Below the pieces are notes generated by a model that was given only the letters and a program-made list of their open reading frames with translations, searched no databases and was not told the DNA's origin. From Ophiosphaerella korrae (lineage: Eukaryota > Ascomycota > Dothideomycetes > Pleosporales > Phaeosphaeriaceae), in NCBI GenBank assembly GCA_028456385.1, contig JALNQF010000131.1, forward strand, positions 1 through 64,000: a DNA stretch of 64,000 nt. Direction: 5' to 3'. Of the stretch, positions 10,847 through 22,233 are shown piece after piece (the stretch's first letter is position 1; the number at the start of each line of letters is the position of its first letter). Both the position numbers and the translations under genes were made by a program.

Positions 10847-11647
10847 GCTTGGATAACGATAAAGCGTGACAGAACGATGGGCCCAGTTCCGTGACTACGG
10901 CGGCGTGTATATAGAATTTAACTTTTTCTCCGCTTTACTTATCCATTGCTTTTCCGATTTGCTAACCTCAAGCGTCTTACCTCGGTTGAAGTTGTTGGCA
11001 CCCTGCGCTTATACGTCATGCACCAAACACACGAATACTACAACGCAAAGTGCATAGATGTGAGTGAGTAGGAGGTGAAACAGACGAAAACGGGATAGAA
11101 TACATCTTTCGTCGGACTCGGACATGAACTGACCCCGAACCTCTAACGCAATTCATCTTGGGGGCATTGCAAGCAGTGTGGTGGTTGCATGCAAGCGTTC
11201 GGAATTGAGCTACAATCGGTGTAGGCATTATTACCGAGATCCGGCGCCATCTGGACGGGATGTTTCTCAATTGGGATAAACCTATCAGCCGTTGGATGCT
11301 CGCTTTGTGGCGCAGTCGTTGGCCGACGTTGCGCCATTGTTCAAGCCAATATTTGGCGCCTTCAGGAGAAACTGGATGGATGAGACAAGATTCAAGAAAA
11401 CGGCCTTTTCTAATAACCAATGCTGGGGAGAGGAGGAGAAAAGAAAAAAGGGCAGGAGTAGGCAGGGGAAGAGATGAAGTGAGGGAGAAATGCCAAGAAA
11501 GCTTGTCACGGCTGGTCTTATCGATAAGTGATAGGCAGCACGCCTACCACGATAATCCCATAATTCCAAGTGAGGGGCATACCCGGCCCGCGCCCCGACA
11601 TCGCGCCATCCACCCCCCAACCCCAATTGCACCCAACTCCCCCAAAA
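10847..11647. other. Divergent promoter region between MFS and methyltransferase genes
   Basis: About 800 bp separates the two divergent start codons. Open frames here (for example 11016-11420 on the minus strand) have no recognisable features and overlap the coding sequence antisense. Confidence 0.55.
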
Positions 11648-12600
11648 ATGGCCACCCAAAACCAAGACCGCCTCCGCACGCACTTCGAATCCCTCCCTGC
11701 CGCCTCGCACCCCGCGGGCTGGGACGCCCTCTGGGAAGCCGGCACCTTCATCCCCTGGGACCGCGGCTACGCCAACCCCGCGCTCCTCGACTTCCTCTCC
11801 ACCCCCTCCTGCCCGCCCCTCTCCCCTCTCCCCAACCCCTCGCCCGGCGCGCCGCCGGTGGGCACGTTCGAGCACAGCGCCGAGGTGCGCGTGCCGGACG
11901 CCGTGGTCGGCGGCGCAAGGCGCAAGGCGCTGGTGCCCGGGTGTGGCGTGGGCTACGATGTGGCGGTGCTGTCGAGCTGGGGATTTGATGCCGTGGGGCT
12001 GGAGGTTTCGGCGCATGCGGTTGCGCGGGCGCGGAAGTATCTTGGCGAGAGTGGGGAGGGGCCGTTGGAGGGCGAGTATGCGGTGAAGAGCGGGGCGGTG
12101 GGGCGGGGGAAGATGGAGTGTCTGGAAGGCGATTTTTTCGAGCATGGATGGGTGCGGGAGAGCGGTGCGGCCGAGGGGTTCCACGTGATATATGACAATA
12201 CGGTGAGTTTCGTCGTGTGGCTCGAGGGGTCGTGCTGAGAAGACAGTTTTTGTGCGCGTTGCCGCCGAACCTGAGGCCAAGGTGGGCGCGGCGCATAAGG
12301 GAGTTGCTGGCTCCTGGTGGCATCCTCATCTGCCTTGAGTTTCCCACGTACAAGCCCGCTGCCTCGGCCGGGCCGCCGTGGTCCTTGCCGCCGACCGTAC
12401 ACGTCGAACTGCTCAAACGGCCAGGCGAGGAGATATCGTATGACGGCCAGGGCGTGGTGGTGGCCACGGATAGAGCAGAGAGCGAGGACGCATTAGTACG
12501 TATCGCGCACTGGACGCCCAAGCGCACGCACGAGGTGGCGGTAATCAACGGGGTAGTGAGGGACTGCGTGAGCGTGTGGCGCCACAAAAAAGAGTTGTAA
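11648..12600 (+). CDS. Thiol/thiopurine-type SAM methyltransferase (TPMT family)
   Basis: Exons 11648-12202 and 12247-12600 flank a 44-nt intron (GTGAGT...ACAG) that joins YDNT to FLCALPP and gives 302 residues. The SAM-binding motif I is LVPGCGVGYDV at 95-105, followed by the acidic GLEVS at 117-121. The D-x-T-F-L-C-A-L-P-P block followed by GGILICLEFP is the signature of fungal thiol methyltransferases related to TPMT. Such enzymes S-methylate small thiols or halides. A run of about 20 Pro/Ser residues near 53-72 separates the cap from the Rossmann fold. The stop lies 23 bp from the stop of the convergent OTU gene. Confidence 0.88.
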
Positions 12601-12622
12601 TGTCGTGGTGCCGCAACGCACG

Positions 12623-13543
12623 TCATCCAACCTTCCGCAGCGAATTGTAATGCTCCCCCAACCCATGACTGTGCCTGAAATACCCCAGCCACACCTCCCC
12701 CACGCCATCTTCTTCGCCCTCGGGCTCAATCTTGTCTACCCTCCCATCGCTGTGTAGCACACATATCCTGACCCTATATGTCCGCGCCAAAGCAAGCAGC
12801 TCAACATGCCCGCCCCACTCCCCCGTTTCGCGAATCTTGCGAACATGCTCCGCCAACGGGTCTTCCATAAACCCTGCAAAATCGTCCGCATTCGCTTCGA
12901 TCCAGTCTGCCGCCGCACACCGCACCTTCTTGTAGTCCGCCCCCTCTACCACCTTCACGCTGATCTTCGGCGTGAAACTCAGCTCCCGGTTGTGCAATTG
13001 GTCCGCGACCGCGGCATACAGACAATGCCCGTCGGCCCTAATTTCGTGCAGCGCTAGCCCGTGCCTCTCAATCTGTGCCGCCATGCGCCCGCGCTCCATT
13101 TCGCGCGGGTTAGGCGCGTTGGCCGCTTCGTGTTCTGCTTCGCGCACGAGGGCGGCCTGGTTGGCGGCGCGGCGGGCGAGACGGGCTTTTGCACGGTTGG
13201 GTTTTTTGGTGTGTGTGGGTGCGCTGGCGATTTCGAGTTTGGCTACTTTTTCGACGACGTCTGGCTCTGTGTCTTGCTTTGTATCCGTGTCCGGGTCTTC
13301 GGCGTCATCTTCAACTTCGTCCTCGAGCTCTGCGGTTTCTCCATTTAGTGTTGCGAGCTCCCTTGCGTGACGCTCTTTTTGCTCTTTTTCTAGCCGGTCG
13401 CATTCCTCGTTTACGTTCTTGCGCGTCTTTTTGCTGGCCTGCTTTTTCTTTTGCGTTGCTTGCGAAATGAGGTCGCGTTGTTCTTTGCGGTGCCGCGCTT
13501 GCATTGCTTCAAGCGTCTCGGACTCGGGCGTGTCGTTGCTCAT
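12623..13543 (-). CDS. OTU-family deubiquitinase (OTU2/OTUD6-like)
   Basis: This intronless frame encodes 306 residues. The N-terminal ~140 residues are charged and predicted coiled coil (Lys/Glu/Arg-rich), as in yeast Otu2 and animal OTUD6B. The C-terminal OTU domain carries the catalytic site: Asp171 and Cys174 in RADGHCLYAA, and His298 in GEHYNSLR. The length equals that of yeast Otu2 (about 307). Members cleave ubiquitin from substrates, with known links to ribosomal protein deubiquitination. It ends tail-to-tail with the methyltransferase gene. Confidence 0.93.
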   Translation of the reverse strand: MSNDTPESETLEAMQARHRKEQRDLISQATQKKKQASKKTRKNVNEECDRLEKEQKERHARELATLNGETAELEDEVEDDAEDPDTDTKQDTEPDVVEKVAKLEIASAPTHTKKPNRAKARLARRAANQAALVREAEHEAANAPNPREMERGRMAAQIERHGLALHEIRADGHCLYAAVADQLHNRELSFTPKISVKVVEGADYKKVRCAAADWIEANADDFAGFMEDPLAEHVRKIRETGEWGGHVELLALARTYRVRICVLHSDGRVDKIEPEGEEDGVGEVWLGYFRHSHGLGEHYNSLRKVG

Positions 13544-14312
13544 GGCAGGCGTTGAGCTTACACGATAATTACAAAAGGCAAAATATTTATAGGTAACGAT
13601 GTGAGGCGTGGGGTGGTGGGGTTCAACGTCCGAATGTGAAGGACGGATAAATTCGGCGCCGTGGTGAACGCCAATGTCTCACTAGTTTTAGCCTTTGACC
13701 ACCCTTCACCACACACCCTTCTGTCTTCATTGTGCGTTCAGATAGAGATTCTTTGAATTGCTGTTGAAAAACGTATCCAGTGTTCATCTACATTTCCCAA
13801 AGTGTTTACACCGAAGTGTCAAGATTACTTCAAATCACGGGGTTTTACTTCGCGGTTAAACGCTAAATATACACTTTTAAGAGGGCATTACTAAGTTTGG
13901 AAGGGAATATATGCCTTTTTTGGGTTGGGGCAATATGTTGTTGTGGCAAGAATTCATTATAGTTAAGTGTTGTTCGGTGCCTATTGGTGCCTCACACGCA
14001 ACGCCCTTCTCTAATTCTGAATTTGTCAAATTGTAACGGATGGCTCGAATGTAAATCTTTCGCACTTGTTAACAGTTTTGTTTGTACCTTTATGATCAGA
14101 CAAATATAGCAATGCATGCCGCAATTAATCTATGCAGCCTGTCGATCTCACCCAACTATGCTAAAGCCTGGCCCCTTGTGACACCGATATGTCCCAGACA
14201 TCAAGAGGGGCCAAAGCAGGTCGCGCCTTCTAGCTAATAAGTAGGCCACGTTTTGCGGCCTTCTTCGCCGCCTTGCAAAATAGCCACCACTTTGAAGTTT
14301 CATTCACACAAC
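13544..14312. other. Intergenic, no gene seen
   Basis: This lies between the 5' ends of the OTU gene and the downstream membrane-protein gene. No convincing frame, RNA or repeat was found. Confidence 0.5.
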
Positions 14313-16240
14313 ATGGGCTGTGGAAAATACTTAAATTGCACTGTACCCAATGGCCACATCCCACCAGATCCTGGTATTGTTGGCTATGGCGTAAGCAACT
14401 TTGTTTTAGATCTTCGAAACAACTCAAAAATATGCATGCTAATGAATTTCATTAGGCTATGATATCATTCGTCTTATCTGCTATAATGACTCTGTCTGCT
14501 GTCGTTTACGCATACTTATCAGACTCCATACCGGAGGTATCTACGAGTGACACAGATAAGTTGGTCATATCGAATTTCCATCAGGTTATGAAAAGGCTCA
14601 GAGATACCCCGGTAATTGTCTTCATAGGCTCTATCTGGCCTTGGGTTTTGAAAATCCTGTCCTGCCGAATTCCATCTGAACAAGGCAGACGGCTGAGCCG
14701 AGGACAGCGGGAAGCGGTTACAACGCGTTTCATCCTTGCTTTGAGCGATCAACAGCTCGTATTCGGCATTGCAATACTAGTTGGTGTTATTGTCAACCAA
14801 TGTACAATATCTGCACCCGAATTCCAGGTTGCGATTGCACTGGCGTGGTTCTCCACGACCACTCACCTTGCTACTTTGGATAGCTTACGAAACTACTTTC
14901 AGCAGCATCGAGCTGTACGTAATATACGTGTAATTGGCTTGCTTGTATTTCTCGGACTATTTATTTATTGCTTTCTTGTCATGGTGTTCTTCATCGGCGC
15001 AAACCCATGCGCCGTTCCGGTTCAGTGTTATTTCATGGCAGCCACCCGGCGAGAGCTAAATTCAAAGGCGGCTGTTTATTCTCCTTACGCATTCAAATCT
15101 TCTTAGACCCTGGTCATTTTTTTCCTTATGCTTTGGTACAAGAGTCGCATTCTCCAATTGTACTCCTTCCAGAAATGTGGCTCGAACAGTTCAGGCATCA
15201 TAACAGCGAAAGTACAGATTATGTTCACCAGCACTACTAGTGCAGAACGCAAGTTGTTAGCTCAAGTCATTACCTCGGAATGGAGATGCATATTGGATGA
15301 ATTTGCCCTCGAGCATCGAGCCGCAACACACAAGAAGCTCCTAGACAAGAGATCAAAGCTACCACTATCACGATTTCAAGCAGCCAGACTTAGTTGGCAA
15401 TTATCTGCCAACGCCTACAGCTACTCTTTGCTGCCGTTAGTCCCTTCTTTAGTGTTTATGTTGGCATTTGGGCTTAGCCAATTGGTCCTGCCCCGCTGGG
15501 TACGGACTAGTTTTGATGATGTAAAAACAACGGATTTTGGCCAAGTCACACCATTGCTTCTACTTACCCTTCCAATTCTTGCAGCTGTCGAGATATATTA
15601 TGGTAAATTCGAACTACCTCTATCACCACGTCTCCTCTAAGCAACCGCAGAATCCATGAACAATACAACGCTACCTCCAATCTCCAAACACACGCATAAC
15701 TCAGAACTAGGCGACGAGCAAATCACTAGCGTTTTGCCGCAATCTAATACTTCTTTCATTGTATCATCGACAGATATTAATATTCCTCAAATTGAAGATA
15801 CTGAGACCTGGGCTCTACTCTACGATGCGAATTTGATTTTAGTTGAAAGGTATTTTTACAAACGATGCAAAGAAATCGAGTGTTTGCGCGTCAACGCTGT
15901 ACACGAAAGCAACTTCAGAGAGATATTAGATGAAAAGAGCAACCTGTGGAACCTCACACAACGATTATCTAAAGTCGAAGAAAGCCTCAATATACCCTCC
16001 CTTGTCACGATGCATCTCCTTCTCTTCAGTGCTGGCGCAATGTTGCCAGCAATCTTTTTCAGTTTGAATTCTACTGGTTTGCATGTTGCCGACAATATCA
16101 TTTGGTCGGTATACTTGATATGGATAGAGATTCATTGGACGCGAGACCTGCGAACAGGCGTTGCACGGAGTTACTTACGCATTCTCTCCAGGCTTCGGAA
16201 GAAAGGTGCACATAACCAGGCAAATAGCCGAGAAAGCTAG
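14313..16240 (+). CDS. Fungal multi-pass integral membrane protein, interrupted by one in-frame TAG
   Basis: Exons are 14313-14390, 14456-15602 and 15651-16240, with in-phase introns of 65 and 48 nt. The resulting frame of 604 codons is open throughout except for a TAG at 15104-15106 (codon 243), just before a membrane helix (TLVIFFLMLWYKS). It resembles an uncharacterised ascomycete family of plasma-membrane-like proteins. These have a Cys-rich start, ALSDQQLV followed by AWFSTTTHLATL in the N half, and FGQVTPLLLLTLPILAAVEIYYE at the end of the core. Either a 3n-length intron ends at that TAG (acceptor-like TCTTCTTAG, but no good donor) or the stop is real. Function unknown. Confidence 0.7.
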
Positions 16241-17221
16241 GTACCTGAGATCTTTCATGTATAAAAGAGCAACTTATGTCATTGTTCTTCGTAAGATCTA
16301 GAAGACATGAAAAAATCAACATTGGGTTGTTCTGATTGCGTCATCTTGGTGTCTTCAGAGAGCGACATTCGGGATATGTGAAAACTTTGGGTTTATCACT
16401 TATTAAAGCTAACTGCAGGTATAGCAATTAAAGAAGGTACAACTCTCGAAATAGATATCGAAATGTTAAGTAAGCTTGAGAATTGAGGAAGCAAGAGCGA
16501 TAAAACATATATGCTTAGGAACTTAGGTAGGTAGTTGTTCACAAAATGACTGGAAAAGACAACAGCAACTACCCGTATGTGTGACAGGGTTTATGACTTT
16601 AACCCGAAGTTGGATACATACTGATACATGCTAAGCCCTTCATCCATATCTAAAGATTTGGAAAGTCATATCCAAAGGGTTAGTACGAAAGAGAGGGGGC
16701 TATTAGCGTTATTGAATAAATACAAACCCCAAGAATTGGACATTTTGCACATGGTGTTGACCAGATAATATCGAGCATTGGCGGAAAGGATGTCGGGGGC
16801 AAAATCTCAATATCTCAAACTTGCGTTTCTCGAATTTGAACAACTAATTATTATGTGGAGTCGGCTTAAGAACCAGCGGAGCCGATTTTGAAACTTGGTG
16901 TTACCAGGTGGATAGGCATCGCAGATTGCAACGCTTTTTGAATTACCAGGCATTACCGTACTGCGATAACAAGTTGGTTGAATTTGTAACCACAGATGCG
17001 TAGAGGAAAATGTGGCAGGCTGACAACTGAGTATTACTAGTTGGTATTTACCTTCCCGAATTCAGACCTTGTATCGTACGCCAATCTCTTATGCAAACAT
17101 CCAACGATTCGGCCGCAAGACAGCCAAGCGATCCTGTTAAGCAAATTCAAAAAACAGGCTCTTCTTGTATCCCGCATTTCTTCTCGTGTGGCCAAAATGC
17201 CTCCGCCGCAGAGTCTACAAG
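16241..17221. other. Intergenic, no gene seen
   Basis: About 1 kb without a supportable frame or RNA. Confidence 0.5.
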
Positions 17222-17794
17222 CTAAATCTCCGCTCTTTCGACGCTAAGGACCATTACCATGGCTTTCCATCTCGACTTCCCATCGGCCAGTCCTAGCGCA
17301 GTCTTCAATGCAGCTGTGTCTTTTCGATCCTTTACGTCGCAGTTCCAATCAACAGCCCAATCAGAATTAGACTTCAGCCCAATGCTTATATACGCTTCTC
17401 TCCACCAGACTCTCACTTCCGCCACATTCCCGCTTTCAATGATCGACTTTCGCCAACTAGCGGTGTTCTTGTATATGATGTCAGCCGCAAGGTGCGCAAG
17501 GTTTTGTCCTTGTATTCCGTCCACGGTCATGAAGTGGAACCGCATGTCTTGCTTGGCAAGAAAAAGGCGTATGTACGGGAGGAAGTCGATAGATGGGCGT
17601 AGTGAATTAGTGTGGGAAGTTGACATATCTAGGAATAGGTTTGATTTCTCAACATTCCCCTTCTCGCGCGTCCACAATACCGGTTTACGGACGCTTTTCT
17701 CCTTCATGATCTCTTCAAAGTCGGAGCTGTTTGTGGGGTCGTCGAAGAAATTCTTCAGGTCGCAGTAGTTAATGCACATGCGCTCGTTTGCCAT
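17222..17794 (-). CDS. Hypothetical protein, 190 residues
   Basis: I do not recognise this gene. It is a single uninterrupted 190-codon frame starting at an ATG. The translation has a balanced composition, no signal peptide and no membrane helix. The layout SIDFLPYIRLFLAKQDMRFHFMTVDG followed by VAEVRVWWREAYISI is like small lineage-restricted proteins common in Dothideomycetes. An additional 5' exon is possible because the bases before the ATG also look splice-acceptor-like. The opposite strand also has a 169-codon frame, which I judge to be its shadow. Confidence 0.5.
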   Translation of the reverse strand: MANERMCINYCDLKNFFDDPTNSSDFEEIMKEKSVRKPVLWTREKGNVEKSNLFLDMSTSHTNSLRPSIDFLPYIRLFLAKQDMRFHFMTVDGIQGQNLAHLAADIIYKNTASWRKSIIESGNVAEVRVWWREAYISIGLKSNSDWAVDWNCDVKDRKDTAALKTALGLADGKSRWKAMVMVLSVERAEI

Positions 17795-20357
17795 GTAAAG
17801 AAGCGCACGGAAAGCTACAGTTTCGATCAGTGCATGCCCGTCATTATTTCATGATTAGCCCACCTTCAGGTAAATTGAGAGTCGCAATCGCAGCACAATT
17901 TGAGAGCTTGAGTTTCCCAAGTTCTCCTCCCTCGATACTCTCTGATTCGTCCAACTTTGCCTGCAGTCCTTTGGCGACGGTATGTTCAGCCGCACTCTTT
18001 GGCGACCGTTTTCGAGGGCGCATATTGTCTAGTTGAGTTCTAGAATCCTTTGCACACGCGCTTAAACACTAGCGTGGTCTATGTGATAAGTGAATTCCAA
18101 GGTTGACCACGAAGCTTGGGCAAGTAGGGCTGGCAGCAGCTCCTCAAGTTAAATCTTTGCTTTGAGTGAGATATTGCGAATCGCGTTGATGGTTGTTGGG
18201 TAAAAATACGATCACCAATAACTATGTTACACTAGCTAGAACAAGGCTAGTTAACCTCCAAAACACTGCAACAAACGCTCAACTCTTCAGCTCTATAGCT
18301 TGAATCAATGTGTGCAAAATATCAGAGTACCACAGCACAAAAGAGCTTGTTCGATCCAAATTACCATCCAAAAAAAGCAGAACGCTGAGGTGCAGCGTTT
18401 CATTTCTTCAATTTTCCATGTAGCCATTTGATTCACCATCACACACAGGCTTCGTCGTGTATTAGCTCGTTTTGACAGCTATTGAGCGGCCACAACCCAC
18501 CTTTTGTAAACAACGTAGCATGGTATGCAATTGCTGTGTAAAATATTAACGGATCGACGTGTTAAAGCACTCGCTTCGAGATAAAAGCCGACTAAATACC
18601 TTGGTCTATACCCGCTTAGTTACTGGGCCTCGAGGAAGCAAGGTAGCCCACTTATCTCATTTCAATCATACTAAGGCATTAAATCCATATTATTCTAAAT
18701 ATCCAATGCCCTACAGGGGCAGAGAATAGGCTATGATAGCCTGTTGTAGCCAATATCGGTTGAGTGAAGCAGACTTCACGTGACCTAGGAAGGACAGGAC
18801 TAAATAAGGTGGGGTAAAATCCATTCCGAGCGGGTAGCGGTTCACCTCATGACCAAATAATATATACCGTTTTCGCCTTGTCTTTGTACCAACACTGAAT
18901 ATCGTCTCTTGTCACAACCAAGTCTCATGTCAATCCGAACAAGAAGCAAACCCAGCTCCTTGAGAATCATCTTTCACCGGTGTGCGAATAGCGATAAGCG
19001 CAGAATACCACTCGGTATTCTATATAAGTTCAGGTCTTTGTCCACCGGCCATATATGAGAACAACATTATTGGCCAATACGCTCACCGCGAATGTCAACT
19101 TAATATCCGCAATCTCCAACATGTCAAAGGGCGATGAGGTCATAACGTCTACCTATTCAACATGGAATCTATAGATTCATTCCAATAAGCTGTTCTCTTT
19201 TGTTATGGGGGGATAAAATCTGAACAACGATCAGGAGGTGGAGCAGCCCATGCCAAGTTGTGCAGGCAAAGGGTTGGAGAATCACCTTTCTGTTGGTAAC
19301 CACAACGAGGTTTCAGTTACATGTAAACATACATCTGCTTGAGTGGACTCAGAGTTTGGTTGTAGTTTGCTAGACCACAACTATTTCAACTTGCGCCACA
19401 TTATTGCACTACAATGTGCTCCGCCACCTCGATATTTGTAGAACGAGGCCTTCCCCAACTTTTCTCTAGCCCTCTACGCCTCCAGAAAAGAAGTGGCGCA
19501 ACTAGTCGTAGAGAAACTATGTTAGATGATATCACGGAACGGCTCGTTATGTCCCGGAGAATGTTCATAATACCCCGCTTTTATGAGTCTAGGTCGATCT
19601 AGTAACGACGCACGTTGACGTGGGCCCTATGAATCGGTTCACCGACCAAAAAAGATGGGAATTTTTGATGTTGCTCCGACCATATGATGTGCCATGCGTG
19701 ATCCTGTGCCTTTCGCTCTAGCAAATAGCAGAGAGGACAACGCATCGGGATTAGTTGAACTGCATTTAGCCATTCCTCAAATCGTTTAGTGATATTATGG
19801 AGGGTGGAGATATCAATTTGTACCTTTTTTCGGTGCTAAGGGTGGTGAGAATCAGCTCACTAGGAAGAGAATGTGTATCAAAATCCCGGAGACGATGGAG
19901 TTTAGTGAAGGGAATGACACGTGATAGAGAGTTAACACTATCTAAACTTTGACGGTTGTCTTAGATTACATCGTGCTCGTACTGATAACGCCTCTCAGCT
20001 ATTTATGGCCCAGATGCGCGCTTTATTCGTAGGCCTAATCCATCTCAGTGGTTTTTTGTTAGGTAATAATAGAAGGTGAATTTGATTGGTTACAAGGAGA
20101 AGACTCCGGTGCGGAACTCGGCACTTAGTTGACCTCGAAACACTTGATGGCGTGTCGGAAAAGCCCCGACTCTTCCGCCATACGCCGCATCTAGCATCAA
20201 CCAATGCGCGTGATCAAACTCGCTGCAATTTCTGCACCGCCATAACCAGCAGCTTACGCCTCTCTGTGCATGTGGCTGGCAAGTTAAGCTTTTTCTGGGC
20301 ATGCGCTCATTCCAACATGACTGGTACGTGCCGTGATCCGGCGTCTTGCAGCCACAG
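17795..20357. other. Long gene-poor stretch
   Basis: About 2.5 kb contains only short frames and no repeat, tRNA or domain that I can support. Confidence 0.5.
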
Positions 20358-20365
20358 TATATAAG
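20358..20365 (+). promoter_or_regulatory. Probable TATA box
   Basis: TATATAAG lies 114 bp before the chosen ATG of the WW-domain gene. With initiation about 30 bp downstream, the first ATG of the transcript would be the one at 20472. Confidence 0.5.
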
Positions 20366-20471
20366 GTGCCACGCATGCCTCCGCGTCCTACGTCAAATCG
20401 TCCCGAGCCTCAGGTTTCAAGTTATCGGCCGCTGGAGTAATCAAATTTCAACTCCTTTGCTTACCAACGAC

Positions 20472-21056
20472 ATGATGAACACATATCTGCAGCGAGCAGA
20501 TGACTTTATTCAGCAACAAATATACAAATTCGAGCAAAAGAAACAGGGACGAGATTACGCTGAAATGCATAACTCTCAATACAACCAAAACTACCCGCAT
20601 CGTGCACATACCTTCAACTATCTGCCACCACAAGGACCGCCTGCGCCGAAAGGTTGGTCTCAGGAGTTTGACCCACAAACAAATCGCTGGTATTACTTGG
20701 ACCGATCAACTGGCTACTCGCAATGGGAAACACCGTCCATGATACGAAGTCGACGTCGCCAAAGCCACACATTTAGCAATCACCAGGCGCAATTCGATAC
20801 GAGCAGAGACACAGAAATAGCGCACCGGAGGCAGGAGGAAGAAGAAATGCGGAGTCGCGGAAGAGCTAGTTTGCAGTCTAGCCGACCACACCAGGAGCAT
20901 CTAGGAATTCCCCACCAAAATCAACATTCAATGTCACCACAACCGAGTTCAAATGGCCGGCTGCCCCCAGGTGCGCATCTGGACATGAAGACAGGGCAGG
21001 TTGTGTTGAACATGTTCCCTCCGGATGAGCAGCATCATCATCTTAATGCGCGCTGA
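20472..21056 (+). CDS. WW-domain protein
   Basis: The frame gives 194 residues from the ATG at 20472. A single WW domain spans about 58-88: GW at 61-62, central aromatics WYY at 73-75, then Trp85 and Pro88 in QWETP. WW domains bind proline-rich ligands. The flanks are hydrophilic: a Gln/Lys-rich N-terminus and a charged HRRQEEEEMRSRGR stretch after the domain. The C-terminus is Gln/His/Pro-rich with GAHLDMKTGQVVLNMFP. The frame extends upstream only from a TTG. An alternative upstream ATG at 20375 in another frame could join through a weak splice, but it lies too close to the TATA box. Confidence 0.75.
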   Translation: MMNTYLQRADDFIQQQIYKFEQKKQGRDYAEMHNSQYNQNYPHRAHTFNYLPPQGPPAPKGWSQEFDPQTNRWYYLDRSTGYSQWETPSMIRSRRRQSHTFSNHQAQFDTSRDTEIAHRRQEEEEMRSRGRASLQSSRPHQEHLGIPHQNQHSMSPQPSSNGRLPPGAHLDMKTGQVVLNMFPPDEQHHHLNAR

Positions 21057-21377
21057 GTCTTGTGTATTGCGCTTATATCCATTTGATTTGTTGTTTGTAT
21101 GGAAGTGAAGGTACATTTAGAAATTGAGTATCATTTGTCGCTTGCTTCAGCTGTGTGATTCACACGCTTCGAGTTAAGGCAACAATGGTTCTGCTGCAAT
21201 GTCGAGTTTTGATAGCTTTAGAGATAGGCTAAAGAAATGGGTTTTTTTGTTGGTGAACTGAGTGACGGCGATGACAGCCACGCCACATGATACCAAGGGT
21301 GTCCATCATATCTTAAGCTGCTACCTCTGAGGATGACGCATCGAATCTTGTTGGCCTTGTATCAATGAAAAGCGAAT
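21057..21377. other. Intergenic, 3' flank of WW gene
   Basis: About 320 bp with no supportable feature. Confidence 0.5.
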
Positions 21378-21603
21378 CTATTGACAACCCGATGAGTTCG
21401 AAACTTCAGGAGGCTTCTGTCAAAATTGTCAGTACAGCGCACGTGTAATCGACCAGACTTACAGAATAAGTAAAACTTATTTCATCTACCTTTGAATTAG
21501 TAAAAGGTGATAGTGGTTCTACATATTCTTGGGTGGCCGCCTGCGTTCCCAGAAGCATGAGGGAGTGGAATTCAATTAGGAACGCGAGCATAGTCAATAA
21601 CAT
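21378..21603 (-). CDS. Possible small secreted protein, 59 residues
   Basis: Exons 21463-21603 and 21378-21416 flank a 46-nt intron with a consensus donor GTAAGT, branch-like CTGAC and acceptor GACAG. The phase is conserved. The first ~23 residues are hydrophobic (MLLTMLAFLIEFHSLMLLG) and end in QAATQ, consistent with a signal peptide. The mature part is about 36 residues with one Cys. No homology is recognised. The intron signals are the main support; the shortness leaves real doubt. Confidence 0.35.
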
Positions 21604-22233
21604 TAATTCAGATGATGCTCTCTATCTTGCAACTATGCCGGCAGCGAAGATATATCTCATCCTAATTTCATAATAACCAATGCAGTGAATGTCATATATC
21701 ACAACGCACGCCCTTTTAGACACTCAGTTTTCGATACCAATTCCCCAGCGGGTATGAACACTACATTATACGCCGATAGGTATCGTTCCGTCCCGGGGCC
21801 AAGAACGACCAGCATTTGTGACGTAAATTCTTCTCGGCAAATGATGTGTGTTCTCAGTCATCTGAGTGATGTTTCGGAATATTATCGGATACTTCAGTGG
21901 AGCCAGACATGGAACAAGACATCGTATGGCCATGGCGTGCTTTAGTACTGTCTTGCCAGCTGTACGGGCGCTTACTGGGTGGTAACTGTTGCAATCGGTT
22001 CCTGGCTATCGGCAGTTTCATGGCATTGCTTATTTGACAGATTAGCGCTAGTTCAAGGGTTATGATTATTGAATATTTACTTACTTCCACACACTCGGTC
22101 TTGGAGTCTTCGGATGTCCCCAGAAAAGATTTTGGCCAGTCTTTCCAGGACATGTAGCCTTTCCAAGAGATCTCAGTAGGAGACTGCCTCTCTACGAGCT
22201 TTGGGTTGTCAGCAAAGTATATTCACAAGTTGT
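21604..22233. other. Intergenic, no gene supported
   Basis: Two overlapping short frames on opposite strands (21685-21945 and 21854-22153) lack any recognisable feature. Confidence 0.45.

Noticed and set aside
7100..12600. Secondary-metabolite cluster (two transporters plus a methyltransferase)
   Set aside because: No polyketide synthase, NRPS, terpene cyclase, P450 or cluster regulator is present; the genes look individually housekeeping or detoxification-related.
11285..12692. Long minus-strand open frames (331 and 314 codons)
   Set aside because: They lie antisense to the methyltransferase in GC-rich DNA; Arg/Pro/His-rich translations without motifs.
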